The translations under genes and the position numbers were made by a program. A stretch of 64,000 bases of DNA from Bradyrhizobium sp. Ai1a-2 (GTDB lineage Bacteria > Pseudomonadota > Alphaproteobacteria > Rhizobiales > Xanthobacteraceae): assembly GCF_000426245.1 (NCBI RefSeq), contig NZ_AUEZ01000030.1, positions 33,096 to 97,095 of the forward strand, written 5' to 3'. The notes beneath the pieces are model-generated. The model was not told where the DNA came from and did not search any database. It was given only the letters and a program-made list of their open reading frames with translations. Below, one piece after another: positions 8,208-16,499 of the stretch. The number at the start of each line of letters is the position of its first letter. Position 1 is the stretch's first letter.

Positions 8208-8669
8208 ATGTCCAACGACGTCATCATCCGCTTTGTCACCCGGCAGGACTACGAGCAGTGGCTGCCGCTGTGGGACGGCTACAACGCCTTCTACGGCCGT
8301 TCGGGCGCGACCGCGCTGGCGCCTGAGATCACGCGCATGACCTGGTCGCGCTTCTTCGATGCCTATGAGCCGGTGCATGCGCTGGTCGCCGAACAAAACG
8401 GCGCGCTGCTCGGTCTTACCCACTATCTGTTCCATCGCTCGACCACGGCGATCGAGCCGGTCTGCTATCTGCAGGATCTGTTCACCGGCGAGGCGGCGCG
8501 CGGCAAAGGCGTCGGGCGCGCGCTCATCACAGGCGTCTATGAGCAGGCGAGACGCGCAGGCGCTGCGCGTGTCTATTGGCAGACGCACGAGACCAACCAC
8601 ACCGCGATGCAGCTCTACGACAAGGTGGCCGAGAAGTCCGGCTTTGTCGTCTATCGCAAGCTGTTCTGA
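8208..8669 (+). CDS. GNAT family N-acetyltransferase
   Basis: A 153-residue complete GNAT domain. The acetyl-CoA pyrophosphate-binding motif A reads ARGKGVGRAL (about residues 97-106), preceded by the beta-4 strand CYLQDLFT and followed by RVYWQTHETNHTAMQLYDKVA, the usual motif B region. Acceptor substrate unknown. The start at 8208 matches the family start; an ATG at 8133 would add 25 residues and neither has a strong ribosome-binding site. Two hairpins downstream separate it from the aldo/keto reductase. Confidence 0.85.
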   Translation: MSNDVIIRFVTRQDYEQWLPLWDGYNAFYGRSGATALAPEITRMTWSRFFDAYEPVHALVAEQNGALLGLTHYLFHRSTTAIEPVCYLQDLFTGEAARGKGVGRALITGVYEQARRAGAARVYWQTHETNHTAMQLYDKVAEKSGFVVYRKLF

Positions 8670-8737
8670 GCGATCGTCGCGAGGAGCTGCCGGCTACACT
8701 CCGGCTGTGGATAACTTGCCTGTCACCGGCACGTAAC

Positions 8738-8757
8738 AAAGCCCGGCTAGGCTTTTT
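8738..8757 (+). terminator. Short hairpin with T-run after the GNAT gene
   Basis: AAAGCC, 6-nt loop, GGCTTT, then TT, giving a weak terminator 70 nt past the GNAT stop. A stronger one follows at 8802. Confidence 0.45.
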
Positions 8758-8801
8758 CCTGCGTTTGATCAGGCCCCCCGTCTCAGATCACACGCCCCCC
8801 G

Positions 8802-8846
8802 AGCGGTCCCCGTCAGTCGCCGCGTCTGACCGGGGCCGCTTTTTTT
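8802..8846 (+). terminator. Strong rho-independent terminator
   Basis: Stem AGCGGTCCCCGTCAG pairs with CTGACCGGGGCCGCT around a short loop and is followed by seven T. It ends the GNAT transcript and insulates the aldo/keto reductase 130 nt further on. The rest of 8670-8974 holds no gene. Confidence 0.8.
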
Positions 8847-8974
8847 GCGCGACATCCGTTCATGGCTGCACTGCAGCCGGCGATGATGTGCAAGCCGGTC
8901 GCCGCCTTGCGAGGTCCTGGCGTGCGGGCCACAATGCCCTTCCTTTTCTTTCCTTCTGTTTTTTGGATCGATCC

Positions 8975-9916
8975 ATGCAAATTCGCAATCTCGGCGGCTC
9001 CGGCCTGCGCGTTTCTGCCGTCGGCCTCGGCTGCAACAATTTCGGCCAGCGCACCGACCTCGAAACCTCGCGCCAGGTGATCCACCGCGCGCTCGACCTC
9101 GGCATCACGCTGTTCGACACTGCCGACATCTATGCCGGCATGGGCGGCTCGGAGACGGTGCTCGGCACCGTACTCGGAGACCGCCGCAAGGACATCGTAC
9201 TGGCGACGAAATATTCCAAGCCGATGGCGACCGACGGCACCAAGCAGGGTGCCTCGCGGCGCTACATCATGTCGGCGGTCGAAGCGAGCTTGAAGCGATT
9301 GAAGACCGACTACATCGATCTCTATCAGCAGCACGATTACGACCCGCTGACGCCGATCGATGAAACCCTGCGCGCGGTCGACGATCTCGTGCGGCAGGGC
9401 AAGGTGCGCTACATCGGCAATTCGAACTTCCCGGCCTGGCGCGTCGCGGAAGCCGAATATGTCGCGCGCGCGATGAACGTGAATCGCTTCGTCTCCTGCC
9501 AGGACGAATACAGCCTCATCGTGCGCGACATCGAAAGGGACCTGCTGCCGGCAGCGCAGGAATACAATCTCGGCCTGTTGCCGTTCTTCCCGCTCGCGAG
9601 CGGCCTTCTGACCGGCAAGTACCAGCGCGGCGCCACTGCGCCTGCGGACACGCGCTTCGGCAAGATGCCGGGGCTGCGCGACCGCTACGTCACGCCGCGC
9701 AACGAGGACATCGTCGACAAGCTCCAGGCCTTCGCCAAGGAGCGCGGCCACACCTTGCTGGAGCTCGCCTTCTCCTGGCTCGCCGCCCGCCCGCAAGTCT
9801 CAAGCGTGATCGCCGGCGCTACCCGCGTCGAGCAGATCGAGCAGAACGTCAAGGCGATCGGCTGGACGTTGAGCGCGGAAGAGCTAACGCAAATCGACGC
9901 GATTACGAAGGGATAA
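8975..9916 (+). CDS. Aldo/keto reductase
   Basis: A 313-residue (beta/alpha)8 NADPH-dependent oxidoreductase. Catalytic tetrad visible: Asp in FDTADIYAGM (about residue 46), Tyr in the same stretch (about 51), Lys in LATKYSKP (about 77) and His in YQQHDYDP (about 119). Cofactor-binding C-terminal elements SSVIAGATRVEQIEQN are present. It belongs to the YajO/oxidoreductase-like clade rather than the sugar reductases; substrate unknown. The ATG at 8975 starts at the conserved MQIRNLGGSGLRVS. It is monocistronic. Confidence 0.92.
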   Translation: MQIRNLGGSGLRVSAVGLGCNNFGQRTDLETSRQVIHRALDLGITLFDTADIYAGMGGSETVLGTVLGDRRKDIVLATKYSKPMATDGTKQGASRRYIMSAVEASLKRLKTDYIDLYQQHDYDPLTPIDETLRAVDDLVRQGKVRYIGNSNFPAWRVAEAEYVARAMNVNRFVSCQDEYSLIVRDIERDLLPAAQEYNLGLLPFFPLASGLLTGKYQRGATAPADTRFGKMPGLRDRYVTPRNEDIVDKLQAFAKERGHTLLELAFSWLAARPQVSSVIAGATRVEQIEQNVKAIGWTLSAEELTQIDAITKG

Positions 9917-9990
9917 GTCCTATTTGCGCTCTAGCTGTCGGGTCGGCGATGCCTTAACCTGCTCTTACTCGATCGCAAAGGCATCAGGGA

Positions 9991-10803
9991 ATGGCTCGTA
10001 AGTCCGAAGAAGATGCTCAAGATGCGCTCGTCCGGGCGCAAGACCTCATCTATGACGCTTGGGAGGCAGGCACGGCTAGGCGCCGTATCGCACTTGCCGA
10101 GAAGGCACTGACAATCAGTCCACTGTGCGCGGACGCCTATGTCTTGCTGGCCGAGCATGCCAAGCCAAGTTCGGATGAGGAGCTTAATCTCTGGCGTCGT
10201 GGCGTCGAAGTCGGAAGGCAGGCCCTTGGTGATGCTGCTTTCGAAGAGTACGTGGGAGAGTTCTGGGGCTTCTTAGAAACACGGCCCTACATGCGCGCGC
10301 GTTTTGGATTAGCGCGAGCATTGTGGGCCCGCGGTGTTCAGGGCGAGGCAATCGACCACCTTCGTGACATCCTGCGGCTAAACCCGAACGATAACCAGGG
10401 GGCTAGGTACGTTCTGGCGGCGGTGCTCGTCGAAGCGCAACGGGACCACGACCTCGCCTTGCTTCTCAAGGACTATCCGGATGACGGTGCAGCCGCATGG
10501 TCCTGGACGGAGGCATTGGCGGCATTTCGGCGAGATGGCGACTGCAAGGAAAGCCGGGCGCGACTGACGCAAGCTATAACCGACAACGGCCACGTGGTGG
10601 CTTACCTATTGGGCGAGAGACCAGTTCCCAAATCATTGCCGTCATACATCAGCCCTGGTGACGAGGATGAAGCGATCTACTATGTGGTGGATTTCCGCGC
10701 CGGATGGGCAAACACGCTAGGCGCTATCGACTGGTTGCGGGTGGCGACTTCCCCGCGAAAGACCGTCGAGCGACAGGCGAGAGGCAGGTCACGCCTGCAA
10801 TAG
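9991..10803 (+). CDS. Tetratricopeptide (ST7-like) protein
   Basis: A 270-residue soluble protein without signal peptide. Helical repeats run through about residues 10-190 (for example AEKALTISPLCADAYVLLAEH and the LRDILRLNPNDNQGARYVLA unit), then a conserved-looking tail with SYISPGDEDEAIYY. The layout fits bacterial proteins related to the ST7 family of TPR proteins, a recollection rather than a search. Codons are visibly more AT-rich than in neighbours (tta, aat and ctt occur), suggesting later arrival. It stands alone; partner and function unknown. Confidence 0.75.
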   Translation: MARKSEEDAQDALVRAQDLIYDAWEAGTARRRIALAEKALTISPLCADAYVLLAEHAKPSSDEELNLWRRGVEVGRQALGDAAFEEYVGEFWGFLETRPYMRARFGLARALWARGVQGEAIDHLRDILRLNPNDNQGARYVLAAVLVEAQRDHDLALLLKDYPDDGAAAWSWTEALAAFRRDGDCKESRARLTQAITDNGHVVAYLLGERPVPKSLPSYISPGDEDEAIYYVVDFRAGWANTLGAIDWLRVATSPRKTVERQARGRSRLQ

Positions 10804-10887
10804 TCGACGCCCGTACAAAGCTGAGTCAATTCATTACAGAGGTTGGCCATGGGCTAGGGCTCCAGTCGCTTTCTACAATCAGCATCT

Positions 10888-10923
10888 GTGGTTATGGGTC
10901 CCGTCTCAAGGCCGGGACGACGG
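10888..10923. repeat. Half-copy of palindrome family E
   Basis: GGTTATGGGTCCCGTCTCAAGGCCGGGACGACGG (read in two parts) matches the right arm of the family E repeats at 28962 and 44682; the left arm is missing. It lies between the converging TPR and DUF1501 genes. Confidence 0.7.
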
Positions 10924-10942
10924 CGCGGCTGGGGTCTGCGCT

Positions 10943-12172
10943 TTACGATATCAACCCCTGCATCGGCTTGGCGGCGCGGCTGTCGGGGAACACGCTCTCC
11001 GCCAGCACGCGGTCGGCGAGGCCGAACCGGTCGCGCAGCACACCCTTCATCACCGCGCGCAGATCGGTGGTCGGTGCGAGGTCGCGGCCTTGATAGAGAT
11101 TGGCGGGCTTCAGGCCTGGCCAATCCGAGATCACGCGTCCGCCCTTCACCGCGCCGCCGGCAAGCAGCGCGATGGTGCCGGTGCCGTGGTCGGTGCCCTC
11201 GGTGCCGTTGATGCGCGCGGTGCGGCCGAATTCAGTGGCGACCACGATCACGGTGTCGCGCCAGCGTTCACCGAGCCCGCTTTCGAATTCCGCCAGCGCG
11301 CCATCGAGGCCGCCGAGCAGTTGCGCGAGACGGCCGACCGGCCCGCCCTCCTTGGCGTGGGTATCCCAGCCGTCGAAGGCGAGCGCGCCGATCCGCGGAC
11401 CATCATCGGCCGCCATCAACTTCGCTGCGCCGCGCGCCACCAGCCGCATCGCACTGATGCCATTGGTGCCCGCCTTCGGCTTCATCTCGTCGCCTTTCGC
11501 GACTTTCTCGAGTTGCAGGCCCTGCGTGAGCGCCGAGGCAAGCGCGGGATCGCGATGCTGGTAAAGCTCGAGCAGGCGCATTGCGGTGTCGTCATCGGCC
11601 TGCGGCAGCGCGACCGGCGCCCAGCCGACGGTCGGTGCCGCGCCGCGCAGCACCAGTGGCGTCGTCGGGCCGACCGCGAGCGCGCGCGTCACCCGCTCGC
11701 CCCTCGGCAGCGCTTCGAGCGCGCGGTTGAGCCAGCCCGACTGCACCCTGCCCGGACCGGCAAAGCCGCTCTCGAGCACATCCTGGCCGTCGAAATGCGA
11801 GCGCTCGCGATAGGAGGTCGCAACCGCGTGGATCACGGCGGCCTGCTTTGCGCGATACATCCGCGCGAATTCTGGCATCGCCGGATGCAGGCCGAAGAAG
11901 GAGTCGAGCATGACGGCCGCGTTCGGCCCGTCGGGCCTGAGCGCGATCGAGCCGTGCAGGCCGGCATAATCGGGATCGCCGATCGGCGCCACGGTCGCGA
12001 GGCCATCCAGCGCGCCGCGCAGGATCACCACGACAATCCGCGGATCGCGTCCGTCAGCCGCGCGCGCGAATTTCGGCACATACGCCCAGGCGGCGAACGC
12101 GGCGCTGCCGAGCAGCAGAGAGCGGCGCGAGGTCGCCTGCAGCAGCAGGCTTTCACGGCATTGCATCGTCAC
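10943..12172 (-). CDS. DUF1501 protein, Tat-exported
   Basis: A 409-residue alkaline-phosphatase/sulfatase-superfamily-like protein. Its N-terminus has SRRSLLLGS (about 16-24) followed by a hydrophobic stretch and a likely cleavage after ARA (about 36-38), the pattern of a twin-arginine signal. Conserved DUF1501 points: VVVILRGALDGLATVAP, SHFDGQDVLESG, FGRTARINGTEGTDHGTG near residue 315. The start overlaps the stop of the DUF1800 gene by 4 nt (ATGA), so the two are one operon and translationally coupled. The pair is widespread; its substrate is not known. Confidence 0.9.
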   Translation of the reverse strand: MTMQCRESLLLQATSRRSLLLGSAAFAAWAYVPKFARAADGRDPRIVVVILRGALDGLATVAPIGDPDYAGLHGSIALRPDGPNAAVMLDSFFGLHPAMPEFARMYRAKQAAVIHAVATSYRERSHFDGQDVLESGFAGPGRVQSGWLNRALEALPRGERVTRALAVGPTTPLVLRGAAPTVGWAPVALPQADDDTAMRLLELYQHRDPALASALTQGLQLEKVAKGDEMKPKAGTNGISAMRLVARGAAKLMAADDGPRIGALAFDGWDTHAKEGGPVGRLAQLLGGLDGALAEFESGLGERWRDTVIVVATEFGRTARINGTEGTDHGTGTIALLAGGAVKGGRVISDWPGLKPANLYQGRDLAPTTDLRAVMKGVLRDRFGLADRVLAESVFPDSRAAKPMQGLIS

Positions 12173-13716
12173 CTCCTCTGGAATTCCGGCGACATCAACA
12201 AGAGAGCCAACGCCTGCTGGCGCGATTCCGCGCGCTCGACGCTGCGGCGCGTATCCAAGGAGGCCGCATCCGCGGCGACCAGCTCGAGCAGTTCGCGCGG
12301 GTCGACGCCATCGCCAAGGCGCGAGGCGATCTGCGCCGAGATATCAAGCCGCAGCTTCATGCCTTCGGGCGCAGCCCATGCAGCGCTGGTATCGGGGAAA
12401 CCGTTCGGGCCGGCCGGCGACCACAACGGCTGACCGAGGGCGTTGAGGCCACCCAGATAGCGGGAGGGATCTTCGGGATTGCGCCCGAGCAGCCGGCCGG
12501 AGGCAATCAGGAATTCATAAGGCGAGCGCATCTTGGTCAGCGGCGCGCCCCAGGCTTCGCTGGAATCCACCAGCGCGATCGCGAGCGCCTTCAGATCGCC
12601 GTCGGTCCTTCCGAAGACATCCTGCAGGCGCGCCACCAGGGCCGGCGGCGGATGGTCGGCCACGAAATGGCGCGCAAATTTGGTTGCGATGAATTTTGCG
12701 GTCGAAGGATGGCGCGCGATGTCGGCAAGCACGGCCTCGCCCTGCGCCACGCCATTCGGCTCGTAGACCTTGCCCATCACGCGCTGCGCGCCGGGCTGAT
12801 GCGCGTTGGCATTGAACACGAAGGTCCCGGGCGGGCCGAGCTGCCCCTGCCGTCCGGCAAAGGTCCACCCCGTGAGGACGCGCGCGAGCGAGGTGACGTC
12901 GTCCTGCGTATAACCGCCGCCGACGCCGAGCGTGTGCAATTCCATGATCTCGCGGGCGAGGTTTTCGTTGAGGCCGCGGTTGCGGTTGATGCCGGCGCGC
13001 GAGTCCGGGCCGAGCGATTGCTGATTGTCGAGGAAGAACAGCATCGCCGGATGCTGCTCGACCGCCTTCAGCATGTCGGCGAAGCGGCCGAGCACATGCG
13101 GCCGGATCGCCTCGCGCTCAAACGCGCCGGCCCAGATCCGCGCTAGCCCGCCCTTGTTGGCGGAGATGCAGAAATGGTTCGACCAGAACACGACCAGGCG
13201 CTCGACGAAGCCACACTCGGCAAACGTGGCGCGCTGGATGCGCGCCAGCGCTTCGCCGCGAAACGTCTTCTGGATCACATTGGCCGATTGCGGCGGAGGC
13301 TTCAGCGGATTGGGCTGCATCGCCTCCGACCGCGCCATCGCGGGATTCGCGTTATTGCCGTCAGCGGGTTGTGCCATCGGCTCCGTGGCCGTCATGTCCT
13401 TGGCGATCGAGGAGAGCGACGGATTGCGGCGTTGTGCTTTGGGTTCCGTTGATGGCGCTTCCGTCGCTGCGGATTTCGCGACGGCGTCGCGTGCCTGCTG
13501 GATCTCGAACTGGTAGTCGAACAGGGCCTTGCCGAGCGACGGCGTCGAGGAGAGCCCGGGCATCTCCAGGAGCGCGGCATTGGCGCGATTGAGTTCGGAT
13601 TTGACGAAGCCGCGCGGATCGGACGCCGCATTGACGAAATCGCCGGAAGCGCCGCCGCGGGCGCCGAACCCGAAGCGATTGAGCGCAACAAGGGCTGCTT
13701 GCGAATCGCGGGCCAT
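12169..13716 (-). CDS. DUF1800 protein
   Basis: A 515-residue protein with the DUF1800 core: ALVALNRFGFGAR at the start, then VVFWSNHFCISANKGG (about 190-205), NENLAREIMELHTLGV (about 270), LARVLTGWTF, and PYEFLIASGRLLG towards the end. A Ser/Pro-rich insert of about 90 residues (110-165) separates the first helix region from the core. The ATG at 13716 follows GAAGGGAAA; a frame upstream to 13806 runs into a repeat and is rejected. First gene of a coupled pair with DUF1501. No signal peptide is obvious, so export may depend on the Tat-tagged partner (inference). Confidence 0.9.
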   Translation of the reverse strand: MARDSQAALVALNRFGFGARGGASGDFVNAASDPRGFVKSELNRANAALLEMPGLSSTPSLGKALFDYQFEIQQARDAVAKSAATEAPSTEPKAQRRNPSLSSIAKDMTATEPMAQPADGNNANPAMARSEAMQPNPLKPPPQSANVIQKTFRGEALARIQRATFAECGFVERLVVFWSNHFCISANKGGLARIWAGAFEREAIRPHVLGRFADMLKAVEQHPAMLFFLDNQQSLGPDSRAGINRNRGLNENLAREIMELHTLGVGGGYTQDDVTSLARVLTGWTFAGRQGQLGPPGTFVFNANAHQPGAQRVMGKVYEPNGVAQGEAVLADIARHPSTAKFIATKFARHFVADHPPPALVARLQDVFGRTDGDLKALAIALVDSSEAWGAPLTKMRSPYEFLIASGRLLGRNPEDPSRYLGGLNALGQPLWSPAGPNGFPDTSAAWAAPEGMKLRLDISAQIASRLGDGVDPRELLELVAADAASLDTRRSVERAESRQQALALLLMSPEFQRR

Positions 13717-13755
13717 CGGATTTCCCTTCGGACGTCCTCGGTCTATGATTTGCAG

Positions 13756-13812
13756 GAGCATGATCCGGAAAAGTGGGGACCGGCTTTCCGAAAAGATCAT
13801 GCTCAAACAAAG
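13756..13812. repeat. Intergenic palindrome, family F (copy 2, short form)
   Basis: GAGCATGATCCGGAAAAGTG joined to GATCATGCTCAAACAAAG with a shortened middle. It lies upstream of the DUF1800 gene. Confidence 0.8.
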
Positions 13813-13881
13813 AACCGCGGCATCATAGCGCGCATGCGGATGAACCCTGGATTAATTCAGCGAAGGAAAGCGGCCGATTAC

Positions 13882-14085
13882 ATGACAAATCGGAAAGAAA
13901 GCACCCCACGTCAGCTTTCCTGCAGACGCTGCGGCACCGCCTTCACCTGCAGCCTGTCGGGCGAATGCTGGTGCGTGGCGGAATCCTATCGCCTTCCAAT
14001 GCCGGCGCATGATGGCGGCGACTGCCTGTGCCCGGATTGCCTGCGCGCGCTCGCGAGCCAGCAAACCGACACGGCCGCGACGTGA
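13882..14085 (+). CDS. Cysteine-rich CWC family protein
   Basis: A 67-residue protein with eight or more cysteines in the CWC pattern: CRRCGTAFTC, then GECWC, and CLCPDCL near the end, probably a small zinc-binding fold. Function unknown. The ATG at 13882 gives a full family length; upstream frame to 13699 covers a repeat. Its stop overlaps or abuts the start of the HAD phosphatase (GTGACGATG), so the two are coupled. Confidence 0.85.
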   Translation: MTNRKESTPRQLSCRRCGTAFTCSLSGECWCVAESYRLPMPAHDGGDCLCPDCLRALASQQTDTAAT

Positions 14086-14087
14086 CG

Positions 14088-14756
14088 ATGCGTTGGGACA
14101 TCAGCGCCGTCCTGCTCGACATGGACGGAACGCTGCTCGATACCGAGAAGGTCTATTTCGACAGCCTTGTCGCGGCGCTGAACGCGCATGGCTATACGGA
14201 CGATGTCGCTTCCCTGTGCCACGCCATGATCGGTCTTCCCGGGCCGGAATGTGAGTTGATGCTGGTGAGGCGCTATGGCGACGATTTCCCGCTCGCCGAG
14301 ATCAATAGGGCTTTCGCCACCAACCGGGACGAGACGTTCCGCGCAGGCCTGCCGCTGAAGGCCGGCGCCATTGAACTGCTCGATGCGCTTCGATCCGCGC
14401 AACGGCGGATGGCGATCGTGACCTCTTCCTCGCGCCGCTCCGCCGACCAGCACCTGACGCTCGCGGGAATCCGCGCGCGCTTCGACACCATCCTGACGCG
14501 GGACGACGTCACGCACTGCAAGCCGAGCCCGGATCTCTATCTGCTGGCCGCGACACGGCTCGGCGTGAAGCCGCAAGCCTGCGTCGCGATCGAGGATTCC
14601 AACCATGGCGTGACCGCGGCCTATACCGCCGGTGCGATCACGCTGATGGTGCCGGACATGATCCCGCCGACCGAGGAAACGCGCGCCAAATGCGCCGCGG
14701 TGCTGCCTGACCTCAACGCTGCGCTGGCGATGCTGCGCGAGCGCGGCGCGCTGTAG
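14088..14756 (+). CDS. HAD superfamily phosphatase
   Basis: A 222-residue HAD subfamily IA hydrolase. Motif I DMDGTLLDTE (about 10-19) carries both catalytic aspartates, motif II is in VTSSSR (about 107), the motif III lysine lies in CKPSPDLY and motif IV is EDSNHG (about 174). A helical cap domain separates motifs I and II. Probably a phosphosugar or nucleotide phosphatase (beta-phosphoglucomutase-like group); substrate unresolved. Start may be ATG 14088 or GTG 14082, which overlaps the CWC stop. Its stop abuts the convergent GST gene with no gap. Confidence 0.88.
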   Translation: MRWDISAVLLDMDGTLLDTEKVYFDSLVAALNAHGYTDDVASLCHAMIGLPGPECELMLVRRYGDDFPLAEINRAFATNRDETFRAGLPLKAGAIELLDALRSAQRRMAIVTSSSRRSADQHLTLAGIRARFDTILTRDDVTHCKPSPDLYLLAATRLGVKPQACVAIEDSNHGVTAAYTAGAITLMVPDMIPPTEETRAKCAAVLPDLNAALAMLRERGAL

Positions 14757-15452
14757 CTATACTTCGAAGCCGGGCGACTTGCGCGCCATGCCGTCGAAAG
14801 CGTCGAGCAGGCGCTCGCGCCAGGCGTAGACCGGATCGCTCTCGACCAGCAGCTTGAACGGGCTCACGACGCGCGCCCACTGGAAGCCACCGAACACGAT
14901 GTAGTCGGCATAGTTCGGTCTATCGCCGCCGAGATAGGCCTGCGTCCGCAGCGTCAGCCGCAGCGGATCGAGGCTCTTGCGGAAGCCTTCGACGGCGCGA
15001 TCGCGGGTGGCGGCGGCCTCTTCCAGCGGCTTGCCGAGCCGCGCCTCGCGCGTCTTGCGGAAATAGGTGACGTCGTCAGGCCCAAGATGCGCGGGGATGT
15101 CGACGACGATCAGCGGGAAGATGCCACCGATCACCGTGACATCGCCCCACCAGTTCAGCATGCGCCCCATCGCACGGCCGCCCTCGCCGCCGAACAGCGA
15201 GGGGCGGTCGGGATAAGTATCCTCAAGATAATTGGCGATCGCCCAGGAATCGGCGACCGTGGCATCGCCGTCGAGCAGCACCGGCACCTTGTCGGACTTG
15301 TGCGGCGCGATCGCTTCTTTCTGCGTGAAGCACCACGGGATCGACTCGGCGCCGAGCCCCTTATGCGCAAGCGCCATCCGCGCGCGCCAGCAATACGGGC
15401 TGAACGGACGGGACGTGTCGGCGCCGACGAGCTCGAACAGTTTCATGGCCAT
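14757..15452 (-). CDS. Glutathione S-transferase family protein
   Basis: A 231-residue GST. N-terminal thioredoxin fold with FSPYCWRARMAL (about 17-28), cis-Pro DKVPVLLDG (about 54-62) and DSWAIANYLED (about 68-78); C-terminal helical domain with NYADYIVFGGFQWARV. The length and the PYCWRAR start resemble the beta-etherase/GstA-like group, but I cannot place it firmly. ATG at 15452, with a second ATG two codons later. Converges with the HAD gene. Confidence 0.88.
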   Translation of the reverse strand: MAMKLFELVGADTSRPFSPYCWRARMALAHKGLGAESIPWCFTQKEAIAPHKSDKVPVLLDGDATVADSWAIANYLEDTYPDRPSLFGGEGGRAMGRMLNWWGDVTVIGGIFPLIVVDIPAHLGPDDVTYFRKTREARLGKPLEEAAATRDRAVEGFRKSLDPLRLTLRTQAYLGGDRPNYADYIVFGGFQWARVVSPFKLLVESDPVYAWRERLLDAFDGMARKSPGFEV

Positions 15453-15487
15453 GGATCAATCTCTCAGATGTCGGCAGTCAGACTATC

Positions 15488-15572
15488 CGTCATTGCGAGG
15501 AGCGCAAGCGACGAAGCAATCCACGCTTCCGCACGTGGCGATATGGATTGCTTCGCTTCGCTCGCAATGACG
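15488..15572. repeat. Intergenic palindrome, family A (copy 3)
   Basis: CGTCATTGCGAG and CTCGCAATGACG outer arms with GAAGCAATCCA and TGGATTGCTTC inside, placed between two same-direction GST genes, where it could end or stabilise the upstream transcript. Confidence 0.9.
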
Positions 15573-15584
15573 GCGACAGCAGCG

Positions 15585-16292
15585 CTACCGCACCACCGCC
15601 GCGGTCTGGCCGAACAGGATCTTCCGCTCCTCCTCGGTACGGATCGCTGGCTGACCGAAATTCGGATTGACCTCTTTCGCCTTGGCATAGGCGCGCACCG
15701 TCGCGGGCCGATCCCGGATCGTTTCCAGCCAGCGCTTCAGATGCGGGAAATCGTCGATGTTCTGGCCCTGGTTCTGGTAGCCGACGACCCAGGGATAGCT
15801 TGCCATGTCGGCGATCGAATAGTCGCCGGCGACGAACTCGCGGTCGGCGAGGCGCTTGTTGAGCACGCCATAGAGGCGGTTGGTCTCGTTCACATAGCGG
15901 TCGATGGCGTATTGCAGCTTGTCTTGGGCGTAGTTGCGGAAGTGATGGTTCTGCCCCGCCATCGGCCCGAGGCCGGCCATCTGCCAGAACGTCCACTGGA
16001 TCACGTCATGGCGGGCGTAGAGATCCGCGGGCAGGAACTTGCCGGTCTTCTCGGCGAGATAAAGCAGGATCGCGCCGGACTCGAACAGCGAGATCGGCTT
16101 GCTGCCACCCTTCGGCGCATGATCGACGATCGCGGGAATCCGGTTGTTGGGCGCGATCGCCAGGAATTCCGACGTGAACTGCTCGCCCTTGCCTATGTGG
16201 ACCGGGATGATCTTGTAGTCCAGCCCGGTCTCCTCGAGAAACATCGTGATCTTGTGGCCGTTCGGCGTGGTCCAGTAGTGGAGGTCGATCAT
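15585..16292 (-). CDS. Glutathione S-transferase, YfcG/YghU-like
   Basis: A 235-residue GST starting MIDLHYWTTPNGHKI, the signature of nu-class disulfide-bond reductases of the YfcG/Ure2p type: Thr-Pro-Asn-Gly-His near residues 8-12, NNRIPAIVDH (about 49-58) and FESGAILLYLAEKTG (about 70-84). These bind two glutathiones and reduce disulfides or peroxides. ATG 16292 is preferred over ATG 16298, because AGGA is spaced correctly only for the former. It is followed by a family A palindrome and the previous GST in the same direction. Confidence 0.9.
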   Translation of the reverse strand: MIDLHYWTTPNGHKITMFLEETGLDYKIIPVHIGKGEQFTSEFLAIAPNNRIPAIVDHAPKGGSKPISLFESGAILLYLAEKTGKFLPADLYARHDVIQWTFWQMAGLGPMAGQNHHFRNYAQDKLQYAIDRYVNETNRLYGVLNKRLADREFVAGDYSIADMASYPWVVGYQNQGQNIDDFPHLKRWLETIRDRPATVRAYAKAKEVNPNFGQPAIRTEEERKILFGQTAAVVR

Positions 16293-16499
16293 GGGCATGA
16301 TCCTGCGGCTGGGAGGGAACGCGCATAGGAGAAAGATGCGAATGCATGAATCTCGCAGAACCTGTGGCGAGTCAATCGGGTTCTTTGCGCCATGTGCTCA
16401 AATTTAATCGGCGGGCCCCCGCCGGCGCATTGAGCCGAGATCGCCCCGGTCCTACACTCTTGCGCTCTCCGCCTTCAGAATATCTTTCGGGAGGATTCA

